DNA of 64,000 bases from Anastatus disparis (Eukaryota; Arthropoda; Insecta; Hymenoptera; Eupelmidae), in assembly GCA_017163975.1 (NCBI GenBank), contig JAFFSR010000251.1, forward strand, positions 992,001 through 1,056,000. The letters run 5' to 3'. The translations under genes were made by a program, and so were the position numbers. Below are positions 13,201-26,600 of this stretch, piece after piece (position 1 is the stretch's first letter; each line of letters begins with the position of its first letter). The notes under the pieces are model-generated. The model did no database searches, was not told the origin of the DNA, and worked only from the letters and a program-made list of their open reading frames with translations.

Positions 13201-15560
13201 AAGGTCAAAATTTTCATTTTGAAACAAATTAAGCATCATTTTTACCAATTATTTAATTATAAAAATATGTGTATTATTGAAATTTTTCTAAATGCTAGTA
13301 CTAAAAATATACTGAGATATATATATTAAAATATTAAAAAAGGTAACGCGTTCTATGTAAATCATGATTATATGTATTTATTATGAATGTTAATAGGTTA
13401 ATTAAAAAATGCAAATTAATTATAATTCTGATTGAAAAGCTTACATTAGCATCAAGAATTGAAACATTGTTGCAGAAACAAGACTTTTGATATGTGCTTC
13501 TATTATATGCAATTTTAAGCTTAGCTATTTGAAAGATTTTCATTAATTTTTTTTTTTCGTTACATAAAATTTAAAACTTTGTAGATCATTGCAACCTATA
13601 AAGTTTTATCTTCTCGTAACAAATAAAAGTTTGAGAAACGAATGATTTTCCACATTTTTCTATTGATTAGTATTGTTACGGTAATTTAATATTTAAATTA
13701 GAATTCTAGATTCTCTAGACATCTTGTTTGTAAGATTTAAAAAAATTATCTAGTTCACGTTTATGCCATTCGAAGATGAAACAATAGAACTATTTTTAAC
13801 GCGACCTTCGAAAGTTATATGCAAGAAAAAATATTAGGTCGAATGTTTACAAGAAAAATAATTTTGATAAATGTGTTAATTAGTTTTATTTTATTATTAT
13901 TTTATTACAAAACTTTGCAAAATTGTGATTTTTTGATCTTGAAACAATTTCCACGGTTGAAAAAATGTAGAGTAAAATATTTAGAAGAGACATAATTTCA
14001 ACAAATATGTAAATTAATTTTTTTATTGTTGTAAATCCAGCGACAGTAATTTTTGTACGTAAATAATTCTATAGGTCTTAGAATCTAATTTTAATTTTAT
14101 TTTTTCTTTCTATTTAATATTTCATTTTTTTTCTTCTTATTCAATATTTGAACAAATTGTGCGTAATAAAAGTTACAAACAAGTAACCAAAACGACGCAA
14201 ATGAAATCTTAAGTAAGAAGAAAAAATAAGATTAATCAGCTTATTGAATTCGGTAACTCTAGTACCGAAACCACTTTGGACAATAATTGATTATAATTAA
14301 TTTAAAGACCATCACAAAATGTTGAAAAAACTAAAACATAATTTCTATACATTAGAAAATATATGTTTTTGTCAAAATTAATTTTTAAAATCTCATTTTT
14401 AACTCTAAAAAAACAAAAAAAAATGATAAATATTTATATTTTTATAAGAAATAATTTTTTATCATAAATTTTAGCTCATACAATGCTTATAAAAAAAGTT
14501 GCGATGAATGGGTTAATATTCAATAGTTTGGCCTGTAGAGTTTTAATTGATTGTTTTTAAATTTCGAAATACTACCAAAAATAGTATATCCTAAAATGAT
14601 CGAAGAAACAATCATCTATTCAAAAATACGCGGATATAAAAACTAACCAGTCAATCAATCTATAGTCAATCGAACATTTCAATCCCTTCGTAAAAGACTT
14701 TGTACATACAACCGAATCTCATAACGTAATAGAAAACAAATCCTTTGACGCATTTCCTTGCTGAAACACATATCGATCTGACATTCTTGATTTGTTATAT
14801 ATTATATTGAAGTTCTCTGCAAAGTACACGATTGTCAAGGTCGCTCTGCGTGCAGTCAATTTCGCTTGGAATTAAATTATATGTACATGTATATATGTAG
14901 ACATAGAAAACTGCAAAGCTATCTCTCCGTGCCAAGAGAGCACATTGCGCGGCGCATCCTACTATTAAACCCGCTGCTCAATAGATATTACTTTGGCTCG
15001 TATTAAGATTATGAGAAAGAGCGAGAGAGAGAGAGAGAGAGCTTGGATTCCATGTTAAAGGGCGAGGTTAAGTATTTCAGAGAAATCGAGCGGATTATTT
15101 TATAGGATTAAACTGAGAGTTGATTTGATGTTAGGTTTTAAAGGCAGAATAGATTCAAAATGGAATTTTATGAGTTTTTTAGATTGATTGTTTATACAAT
15201 TTACGTTTTATGTAAATAATGATTTTTTAAATTTCAATTTTTAGAATATTGAGAAAAAAATATGTTAAAATAATTTGCTTGTATTTCACTCAAGCGTAGA
15301 AATTCTTCAAGTTATTTTAAAAATCATCTTTTAAAAATAAAAAATAGTCGTCACTCTTTTTCTAGTGTATATTATTATCTAGCCTTTTTTTTAATTTTAC
15401 GTAATATTTAGCATAACTATAATAAAAATCAAATAAAAAAGTATACATAAAAAGTAATTTATAGAATTTATAGAAAAAAATAAATTATCGAGTAATATAA
15501 TATTATTTCGTAACCTAAAAAATATCCAAATTTGTACGCATAAGTAGAAAAAGGCTCTGA
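7251..15560. other. Intergenic AT-rich stretch, no gene seen
   Basis: Eight kilobases of AT-rich sequence between divergent genes. Short open frames here are AT-driven, lack splice signals and match no family I know. No tRNA, rRNA or transposase coding was recognised. Confidence 0.6.
15021..15041. repeat. (GA)n microsatellite
   Basis: About ten GA units within a purine-rich stretch, in the upstream region of the Unc13-family gene. GA tracts can bind GAGA-type factors in insects; this role is not shown here. Confidence 0.8.
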
Positions 15561-15682
15561 ATCTACAGTGTCAGAGCGCATCTATATTTAAGATAGAAAA
15601 GAAACAAAGTATGCGGCAGCATAGTTTCAAGCACATGTAACGTCCAAAGTGTGTATATTCGCAACAATTCGCATACAGTGAG

Positions 15683-15688
15683 TCAGTC
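15683..15688 (+). promoter_or_regulatory. Candidate initiator (TCAGTC) of the Unc13-family gene
   Basis: TCAGTC matches the arthropod initiator consensus and lies in a local, less AT-rich patch (15540-15730), 1.2 kb before the coding start. The coding exon is preceded by a good 3' splice site at 16935, so an upstream non-coding exon is needed, and this is a reasonable place for it. No TATA box or clear DPE accompanies it. Confidence 0.3.
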
Positions 15689-16961
15689 GGTTTTTCAGAT
15701 CGTCGGTACCGTCCGCTCATAGTACGCTTATAGGCAAAAAAATATTTTACAAGTCTGTTTTTGTATTTACTGCTTTATTTTTTTCAACACGCGGAACGAT
15801 TAATTCGTGCGTGCTAAACGTGACAAAGGAATTACGCTACACAATTTGATAATTCATTTTTTTTTTTATTGATTTTGTTCTGCATGATATGATACTTTGT
15901 GGAATGACGATTTTATTTGATATTATTATTAAACGATGAAAAAAATAAAACAATTTCAATGTGCATCTAAAAATAAAAATTCTATTGTTTTAATTAATTG
16001 ACAAATGTTATATTTATAATGACTATAATTTACTGTACGTAGTTGTAAGTGCATTTAATTAATTAAAAACTAGTGACTAGTGAATAATGTATCAAATTAA
16101 GTGTGAAATTTTTGTATAATATAAATAAATATTTTTAAAATAACTTTTTGAAAAAATTATTTCAAGTTTTTTTTATAAAAATCTTTATAATATGTGAAAT
16201 ATTAAATAATTGTTAAATAATATTAAAATTTAAATAAAATCAATCTTGTTTATAATTTTTTTTAAAAAATTATGACAATACTTATTCTAATATATCCCAG
16301 AAAATATTTCCATCGTTAAATTATATATTAGTGTTTCCTAATTAACGAACAATAGTCTAATTGATGTAGACAAAAGTTTCGAGCTTAATAAACAACGTAG
16401 TTACCAACAATGAATAAATAGCAAAGGATAAGTAAGTATAAACGCAATATCAACGAGTCGGTGCTGCCATCTGCTTATAAAAGTATGAAACTCTGAAAAA
16501 GAACCCGTTTTCTCCTCACTTGATAAAGTAACAAAAGTTTGTGTTTGTCCACCTGTCAGCATCAGGCATGACAATGTTTAGCCTACTTTTAGCGATGAAA
16601 TCGCTTCAAGTCGTATATTATTTTTTATTTCTTTTGACATTCTCTTCCAGCGCCTCTTATATACGCGCTGTCCAGTGATAAATTAATGAGCAAGCAAATA
16701 TTGTTAACTCATAAGTAAGAGAACAATATTTTATATTCTCGTAATTATCATTTTTTTTTCTTATTATACACTTGCCGATTGTTAAACAGTCTAGTGCATA
16801 GCCTTGTACGACCGTGTTGTTGCGCAGGCTCTGGGGAGTTGGCTGCTTACAATATTCAAAGTGTTTAAGTTGGAGAAAGTGTTTTTGAAAGTTTTTTTTT
16901 TTCATTAAGGAGTTAATTTTTGTTTTCTCTATTAGGCATTTAAAATCAACAGAATCAAAAG

Positions 16962-17062
16962 ATGGACGAGGATAAAATGTGGAAAGATTTTTACCACAAA
17001 GTTGTCGAGGAACAAGAAAAAAAACAAAAGGAACAACAGGAGCAGAGTAATCACGAGGCCAG
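16962..17062 (+). CDS. Unc13-family exon 1 (start codon)
   Basis: MDEDKMWKDFYHKVVEEQEK followed by a Lys/Gln/Glu-rich charged helix. The acceptor TTTTCTCTATTAG ends at 16935, leaving 26 nt of 5' UTR before the ATG. Donor AG|GTAAAT, phase 2. An acidic-aromatic start of this kind fits the N-terminus of the family. Confidence 0.8.
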
Positions 17063-17604
17063 GTAAATACTTTTACACATGACCGATCGATGCCTTTATT
17101 TTCGTTTTTAAAATTTTGTATCTCTAAGTGTACCTATAAATCTTCAAAATACGCTGTATATATACTAATGCAAAATTCTTTTACAGCTTGCTCAGTGTGT
17201 ACCTTAACAATAACTTGTATAATATGCCAATTCTATACTATCGGTAAATATATTTAATACCGTAACCTGTTGCACACGCAACTTTATACTGTAGATCTAT
17301 ATGCATGTGCATCTTGATAAGTAAGATACCGGTGTAAATTCTTAACAAATGACGTGCGCGAATTTAGAAAAACCCAAGGATAAAGGGTTAAGTAGTTGAA
17401 AAAAAAAAAAAAAATTGCGTGTTGGCTAAAATTTTTTCGCGTTGTAAATCCAAATCTTAATAAAAACGTTTTATTTTGGTTGTTTGAGTCATCCTTCAAG
17501 TTTTCCCAGTGAAAGGTATCTATATACACTGAAACGCGTCATCGTCAGACGTTTTAATACTTAGAAGACGTGCGCTGTTTTATATAGCCGGCCTATCCCG
17601 GCAT

Positions 17605-17678
<74 letters not shown>

Positions 17679-20600
17679 CGGCGCGTTATTATAGGATAAA
17701 CGTGTTACGGCAAATTAATATGCTTTATATGTTTATCGTTATGAAAATATCGCAAGGATTATATACGTACCGGCTTTCGCTACACATCGTCGTGTATTAT
17801 AAACACACACCGTGCGACGAGATTTTATTAAATCTTTAAGCGATCTTGAAAAGTTCATTGTGTTAACGCGCGCTGATGATTATTACGTATAATTAGAGGC
17901 TGCACGAGAGGAGCTAACGCGTTTATATCTGGCTGTTGTTATGCGCTCATTATTATGCAAAACTTTAGGCTTTACTTTTAATTGATAGCGACGTTATCGT
18001 TGTAATTGCTTTACCAAGAAGCTTTGAAAAAAAGTCTGTTTTAGTTTTGTTTATGTAAGCTTTTTGTAGCTTTTTTTTTTTTTTTTGCCTTAATTCTTAC
18101 ACTTTGCAGTGTCTTTTGCGCTACATTGTTAAATATTATTTGTTTACAATGGAAGGCAATTTCAAGGTGTATTACTGCGTGACTGTTACGTGATTTGTTT
18201 TTAAACAGTAAATAGTTTTACAAATTAATCGTTTGTTTATTTAATATTTTAATGCCAGTAATTATATTATAATTGTAGCTTTTCCCTGACAGAAAGTTAA
18301 CGATAATTTGGCCAAAATATGCTAAATTAACATGTTCAATTGGCATATCTGTGCTAATTACGGTTAATTTTCTACCCGAATTATAGATAAATTATAAAAC
18401 TTTGAAATAAACGAAAAATAACTTTTTAAATAAAATGCTATTTTAGTACACGAGACTGATTTCAAGTACGAGAACTTATCTTCCTTCACGTACTAGATAA
18501 GCATTAGTATTTCCTGAGAATGCCGTTATTCAAAATAACATTTATTCGAACACCTGGGGATCCTGTATAGAACATTTTCTTTTGTATCGAATTATAGGGG
18601 CGAGATAAAAGGTCCCCCTTTTTTTACTTTTTAGGACGAGAAAAAGTACTCTCAAATTCATAAGGATGCATCTAAATAAACTTTTTATCTGCGCTGTTCT
18701 ATTGAGAGGTTTGATAAAGGATATGTTAATATTTTAATTTCAATACTAATTTAGGTCAAAACTGGGTTTATGTTTTTCTCCGGTGCCAGCTACATAAAAT
18801 TTTCTTAACGTTCTAAATTATTCAATTAAGAAAAATTGCATATTTTTAGCTGAAAAATTAAATTTAACATTATTAGATGCAATTTTGCAACTAATCTAAA
18901 TTATTATATTAATTTTTGTTGCATTATAATGAATGTATATTTAAAGTTTATTGACGCGAAAATGTTTGAATTATTATTAAAACTGGTAAATATAACGTTA
19001 AATATTTTATATATGATATTTTTTGAGATTTATGTATTTTATTACGCATGACTAATCCAAATAAAAATAAACTTTTCTTAGAAAAGCACTAAAGTGTAAC
19101 ATAAAATAATTAAGTGATTAACAATGTGTAAAAGTACATTTAGCTAATGATGTAGTAAATTAAAGCTCCGTTTACAAAAAAAATATTACGTTGTACGCGA
19201 GATAAAAATAAAGTATTATTTATTTTTCAATTTTGTTAAATAAGAATATTAAAAATTAATATAACATCGCTTAAAATTACTGTAAACACGCGTATATATG
19301 TACATCACGATGGCAAAGCTTTGGAAAACAATTTCCTTATGCTGTATACATGCTGTATGCATAGCAGAATATTAGCTTCTTGTTACTAAGTAAATAGTTA
19401 CACAGTCCATTTGCACTTGTTCTCTGTTTTTTTTATGATGTATTATGATTCACATTTAAACACTTTTGCGATAAAACAGGGAGCACAAAATCATCGGCGC
19501 GCGAGAAGTTTAAGCGATGCTATCGTTTCAAATAAGAGGAAAGATATTTATCTGAAATCGAAAGAACATTGCAGTATGCGTGATTTTTCCTTTAAAAGAG
19601 CAAATTTTTTTTAGTGTAACAGAACATAATTTATTTCAAAATACGTAGAAATTTTAATTAAATCATGTTTATTAATGTACTTTTTTATATTTTATCCGAA
19701 TTAAATTTTATATTAAAAATTATATTTTTAATATCTTCATTTCTTCGTAATTTACAATTTTAGGTCAGACTTGAATTTTACGCTTATCATTTCTAAAAAC
19801 TTTTGATTAAAAAAAATAAAGGACTGCGTTAAAATTTAAGCGAATTTTCTTATTTTTAATTTAATTAGGGCTTCCCAGTGTTATTAGATGGATCCTCCTT
19901 AGAGTTTAATGAGGCATTCTTAACTTTGGCCGAAACTAACTTTAATTTACGTCTTAAGTAGCGTATATAAATCACGGCACTGCATGCTGGGTATAATGAA
20001 AAAAAAATAAACTTTTAGAATTATTTTTAAAAATTTTTTTATAAGGTCTCCTACTTAATCAGTTGAAAACATTTTGTCTCGTGTAACTTTAAAAATAAAC
20101 TTTGACGATACAAATTTTTAAAACAATGTATTTTATAAACTGTATTAATTACTTTTGGTAGACTAGAAAGTTTGAAGATTATGCAATTTTTCGAAATCAG
20201 ACATTTTATAAATGTTTACGTCAATGAAAAAAAAAGTTTAGTTCTTTGACCTTTTAATTTTGAAAATTTCTGATACTCATAAAACGTGACTAAACAATTA
20301 AAAATCATAAAATTAGTAATTTTGATGCATTAATAAGACAACAAAACAATAATCAGCATAATATTTAATACTTAATGGAACAATCCTCTCCAACATTTCT
20401 CGCTTCTTCAAAATCAAAAATTGCTGCTCGTTATCAATGCTCTTAATTTAGCGCTTTCATCATCATCGTTAATTTATTAACCGGCAAGCATGACTTACAT
20501 TTAACAAAGCATGAATTATTAAAATTTACTTAGTGAATGCATGATTTGTACATAGAAACAAAAAAAAATAAGGCACGGGATTACTTTGTGGTATGCCAAA

Positions 20601-23600
20601 AATATACAAGAGGCGCCTCCACTTCAAAGATACACGAATATGTAATGTTGAAAAAAAAATCCATTGCCACTACTACTTCTCTTCCTTACATTTTAGTGTA
20701 GGTATATTGAAATATTGTATAAAGCAGGTGGCTTAGTCATTCCAGACAGCTCGAACCGGCACAAAGTGGTACCTTGTGATCCTAACATTTAGAATAAGGA
20801 ATAGTTTATATTGGCTTGTGTATATGTATATATTTATGATTTTTATTGTGTGGGATCGACATGCAAAAGTTTGCCTATTGTTTAACTAATACCCTTGTGT
20901 CTCCTCTTGTAACGTAATTTGATTTTATAATTTTTTATATGTTCTTCAAATATCATTGATGGCTCGAGTATTTTTACGGATGCTGTGATTTTATTTGTGT
21001 CTCATTTGTTATTATGTTATTGAAATACCAATTAGGATGTGTCTTTTGAAAAAAAATTTTAATTATTAATTTTTTAAGTGTTCTTATTGAAGAAATGGTT
21101 TTAGTGAAATTTATGAGAAAATTGTAACAAAGACGGTAAGCTCAAATATAAAAATAAAACTGTAACATTAAGTATATTTCACATATTTAAACAAGTAAAA
21201 AAATTACAACAAACAGAATCCTAAATTACTGCAGATTACAGTAGTCATTTCTATATAAGTGAAGTAAAAGTTTGCCTGTATCTAGATCTGGAGAAACTTA
21301 ATATAATTAAATAGTTAATACTAAACTTAAAAATTAAACAATAGACGGTTATGTATGTTCCGATAAATAACGGTTTTAGAGTATACTTTCATATTTATAA
21401 TATCATTATAATAAATGATATAATCATTCGTTAATAAACAGTGAATCATTTTATAATCGTATCAGATTTTATCATTAAAATTTTATCAGATTTAGAGTAA
21501 GTAGTGAAAGAAAATACAAAAATTCATCATATTTTATAAACTTAAGTCCAAAATTTTAAATAGGATTAGAAAATATTCTCTAGCATAACTAAACTACCAT
21601 AATTAAAACGGTGTGATTAAATTTTATTTTTATTTAAGCTATGTATAAAATGTTATGCCCAATCGCATTCACAAATAATCATATTTAGTAGGATAATAAA
21701 TAATGGATGCGTGACTTTCCTTTGTTGACGAAATAAAAAATGTAAGTGTTGATTTTTTTTTTTTTAAATAAAACGGTTTTGCTAGAAATTGAAACATATT
21801 TTTTAGCCAAAACAATAATTTGTATCCAAAATCAGCATTGTTGCATGACAGATAGTCAATTATTGATCTAAAACTGTTTTCGTTTTTCACGAAAGGACAT
21901 ACATAATAAAAAAGATCAATAAATGCATGGATTTAAATAATTTAAAGTATACTAAAAATAAAAACTTGTCTCTCCGAATGCAATTTTTATTTCCTTTAAT
22001 CTTTTCAAAATCGTTATAAATATAAAATTTTTTTAATTAAAAAAAAAACTGATACTCTTAACAAAGGTTTATTAACAATTCATAATCAGAACGTGTAGCG
22101 GATTGATATAATAAAATGCATGTAACCAAGATTTTTTTTATTATTTTAACTGCAATGTAGATTATTGCACAACAACTCATGTATAATATAAAGCAACCAA
22201 TAGTAGCATTGTTTTTCGTTATCGTAAGAAAAAATTAATCGTGTTTACTTAACGTGGATACAAAAAAACTTTATTCTTCGGGAAAACCAAATAATTAGAT
22301 GAATAAAAAAATTATATGCTACAATGTAATCTGTGGGTAAGAAAAAAAAAAAAATTCTCAAGAATAAATTTTCTAAAATTATGAAAAATTTTTCCAAACT
22401 ATCCTTCAATCATATCATCGAATTGCATTTAATAACACAAAGATGATATTTGTCAACTCATGTGTTTAACCATTTTCTTAATAAAACCTCGCGCGGCTCG
22501 TGTTTTCCATTGAAATGCAAGTATAATTATATCAATACATGAAAGAATGCATTTGATCACACCGCACATACACGTAAATTGTACGTAATTATACGCGCAC
22601 ACATGAACATGCAAGTAAGAATTTTTTTATATCCGTATAAACGTCTATTTGTAAGTATCAAAAGGCTCTTTGTTACTATTTTCTCAGTTGCTTGTTTGTT
22701 TTTTAAAATAGCAAATTTTATTTCAAATGAACACGAATTAGCACATTAAATTTCAAGTAAATCTAAAAACTTTTTTACATCAAAGTTTGCATTATGTTGC
22801 ATCAAAGTTTGAACTTAAATATTAAGTTTTGAAAAAGCTCATTAGGTCCTGTAAAAATACTTAAAATGCATGCTTGTAGAATCGCACGAGTTGCATGTGA
22901 TTAAGCTCGGTGCGAGACAAGTGTGTCATTATTTGGCCTATCCTCTCTTCCTTTTATCTTTTCCTTTATACATATATGTCTATAATGTTGTTGAGCCTTG
23001 GGTGGCGTATGTTTGAACAAGGATCCAAGAGGAAGACGGTGGGTTCTTCGAAAAGCTCGGTACTCGTTTAGTTGAGAAAGCGCAAGCCCAGCAGTTTGAA
23101 GAAAGTTTGCCGCCTTTGGGGGACGAGGAGGAAGAGGCGATAGTAGCAAATTGCGAGAAGGTTGTAGCAGCACCTTCTGACGATGTTACAGCTACAGCAA
23201 CTAAAGCAAGCAAAGACGAGGAGAATGAGGATGAGGAAGAAAGCGAGGAGGTAAACTTATGCGTGACCGAGAAGAGAGAAGCACTTTACGCGCAGAGGGA
23301 AAGCAATTTACGTAGGGAAGCAAGTATCGTTGAACCGTCTACGGTTACCCAAGAGACCGACAGCGAGTCAGAAGAGCATGAGACCGCTTACAGCATCGTC
23401 GCTCAATCTGTTGGATTGAACGTAAGTTTATATTCACATTCACATGCACACAAATACCCCACCTACATATAAGCGTTTATTAGCCCAAGCTTTGCTTGAA
23501 TAGAAAGCGATGTCTTAGGTATAAAGTAAAGGGAGGATTTTCAGAGGGTGGGTTTAACATGCTGAGAGATCGAGATAAACGCTGGTCTGCGCCAACACGA

Positions 23601-26600
23601 CGGCCACTTACGGTTATATAGATAACTTGTAACCAAACAGCAAATACTTTAGATTTTAGATGGATATGTTTTCGTGAAAACTATGTTTGCCGATACCTTT
23701 TAACTTTTTCATTTAGATCTTTTTATTCAATAAGTTGTTTTTATTCATTAAATAATAATAGATTTAAAAAAAACTTTTCAATTTTTTTTTTTAATGATGA
23801 TTGAGAAATAATGACACGAAAAAAAATATCAAGGTGATTTTTCATTAATTTGAATTTTAAGGTCGACTAAATTCTACACACTGGTACATATGTACTGCTT
23901 AACACTAGGTACTTAACGAACAATAATTGCTAAGAAAGCAAGAAATATCGCATAAATTTGCAGAGCTTTGGAAAAATTCAACTACATGTTAGTTTTGCAA
24001 ATTCGCATGAATACAAGAAATATCTTTGATTAAAAGCTAAAGACCAATTTTGCAGAAAACCTCATGGAAAACATAAAGATTAAAATGTTTTGTACAGCAT
24101 CACCAAATCCTTCCTGGTTAATTTCTTTGAATTTAAATAATTATCTGATTAAAAAGTCCTTGAATTAGACAATTATTTTTTTTCTGTTTTCGAATTGTAC
24201 AAGTTCCTATGAATATGATAATCAAATCGTTAATTTGGAAGTTTTTTAATTTGTTGTTTTTTTTATTATAATATTTAAAATAACTTTATTTATTTCATTA
24301 GCGTAAATTAGCATTTGAAATTTTTTTTGAACCTGTTCAAAAGGAGCATCTATACTGTTGAATAAGATTTTTAAATTACCTAATCGAATGTTTTCTTTAA
24401 AAAGCTTTTTTTGCTTGAATATGTTTTTGCGTCGTATGGACCACTGTAACAGTAATCGTATAATCAATAAGATTTTACTTGGAACGAATTTGTCTAAAAG
24501 AGACTTGAGCAACGTAAAAAGTGCCCCGTAGATGAAAGATATTTATATGATGAGATATAATATGCTTAATAAATAGGATATAGTTATATACGCTACAACT
24601 GAAGTACATTATGAAGCATATCGTACAATAATTAAAAAATTTTTAACGTATTATTAACTTCTAAACGATCGAAAGTCTATTTTTAGGAATAATATATTTT
24701 TAATAATTAAAAGAAACACAAAAAGAAAAGTTCCGTGCAAGCCCGGAAGCCTAAAACTAAGCTTAAAAAGATCGTCATATTCGTATACGATCTATTTATT
24801 GACAAGTTCTTCAATATTATACTATTTAATTATGAAAAGTGGGTCAAAATAAAGCCGATCCTAAACACTTTAAATTCTAGCTTAAAACGTTATAATTCAA
24901 TTAATAATAAAAATAATAAAATAATCGTTATTTTATGTATTTTGTACATTTTGTCTTAATCACTTAATAAAATACTATTACACGTGCAATAAAATACTCA
25001 CAACAAAGGTTAGATTGTTCTTTAAAAGCATCAAAACTTTCAATATAAAGATAATGGAAATCGGTTAATTATTACTTTATTGACAAAAAAATTTATCTCT
25101 GAACGCGATTTCGCAAACTTTACACAGACGTATCATTTTTTAAAGTTAATAATTTCAGCGCAGATTAAGAGGTGAATTTGGTTCGTAAAAAAATTAATTT
25201 CTCCACAGCTATTGAATCTGTTTTATTGCATTCAGATTAAAATGTCTTCATTATCAGTAAACATTAATGACATCATCTTCGTTCTGTATACTTTCGAAGT
25301 TTAAAATACTCGTTAATCTCTTTTGAAATGGAATAAAATTTTCGTTTGAAATAATTTTTTTATTTAAGAATTTAATTATAAAAAGATTTAAATAATATCG
25401 ATGTTGTGGAAATACCAAGTAATGAATTAAAAGGAAGCAATTCAAAAAAATATGTAAATAAATTGGCGATAGCGATTAATTTTTAAATTTAAAAATGTGA
25501 TCGAACATGAGAAAATGTAATCAATTTTTTTGATAATAATAATGGTCAAATTCATGTCATATGCTCTAAATAAACATAATAACAATAATTTTGAAATTTT
25601 AACTACTTTTATAATTATTGTATAAATATTTTGGTTATAATTTAAAAAAAGATGTGTTTTATAGTTTATTTAAATAATTAAAAATTTAAATAAAGATTTC
25701 TTGCTATTACGTAACATTTCTTAATCGGCAACCGATCCCTACGTTCATACAATTAATATATGAATAAATAAAATCGAATAAACAGAGCTAAAGTCAATAA
25801 AAAAAACTTTTAAAAATAAAACAGAAAACATTAATTTTTGTTCCTCTTTTAATTAAGCTTTAATGAAAAAATTCCATCGAAAGCTCTAAAGTATTCATTG
25901 GAAATTGTATTATATGCTACCCTTTTCGGTTGTAAGGAATAGTGTAGTATTGATTGCAGGACTCCGGCGTGCTATTGATATTTGAAATGAGGCTTTATCG
26001 CGCGTCGGGTGGCGTCGAACCCTCGTAGTAGTAGTAAAAGGTATAAGGTTCAGTTGCCTTGGTGCACCTGCTCGACATACAAAATAGTCAAAGTATGGCA
26101 ACGCACTTGATAATACCGGTATTAGGCTCAAGATCAATTCGTGGCTTTGCAGTTGTTCGCAAAAAGAAAAAGAAAAAATTAATATCGCCGAAAGTTATTC
26201 ATGTTAAAAGTAAGAAACAACCGGTGAGTAGAAGGGGTAAAGCTTTGATAAATGCATACAAGGCCACTATATCTTTTTGCACTTGCCCTGGTAGAAAATT
26301 GAGCATATTTTGGGCAGAATTTCTGGTCAACGAAAGTTAAAATAACACCTATCTAGAAATTCTAGAAATCTTTTGAACAAAATTTTTAGATGATTGTCAT
26401 TTTAACTTATCATTGACCAGAAATTCTGCCCAAAATATGCTCAATTTTCTACCAGGGTGAGTTTGAAAGATGAAGAATTGCAATATTTTTTGTTAATTTA
26501 TAGTAAACATCAACGCGGGATGAGATAAATTAAAAACAAAGAAAATTTTCATTAGTTTTTTTATTAACGATAACGCATGCATTTCACATGTAGTATAACT

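Noticed and set aside
24246..24959. Two AT-rich frames on opposite strands that might be transposon remnants
   Set aside because: Residue mix is Ile/Lys/Asn/Leu, as expected from AT-rich non-coding DNA, with no transposase or polymerase motif.
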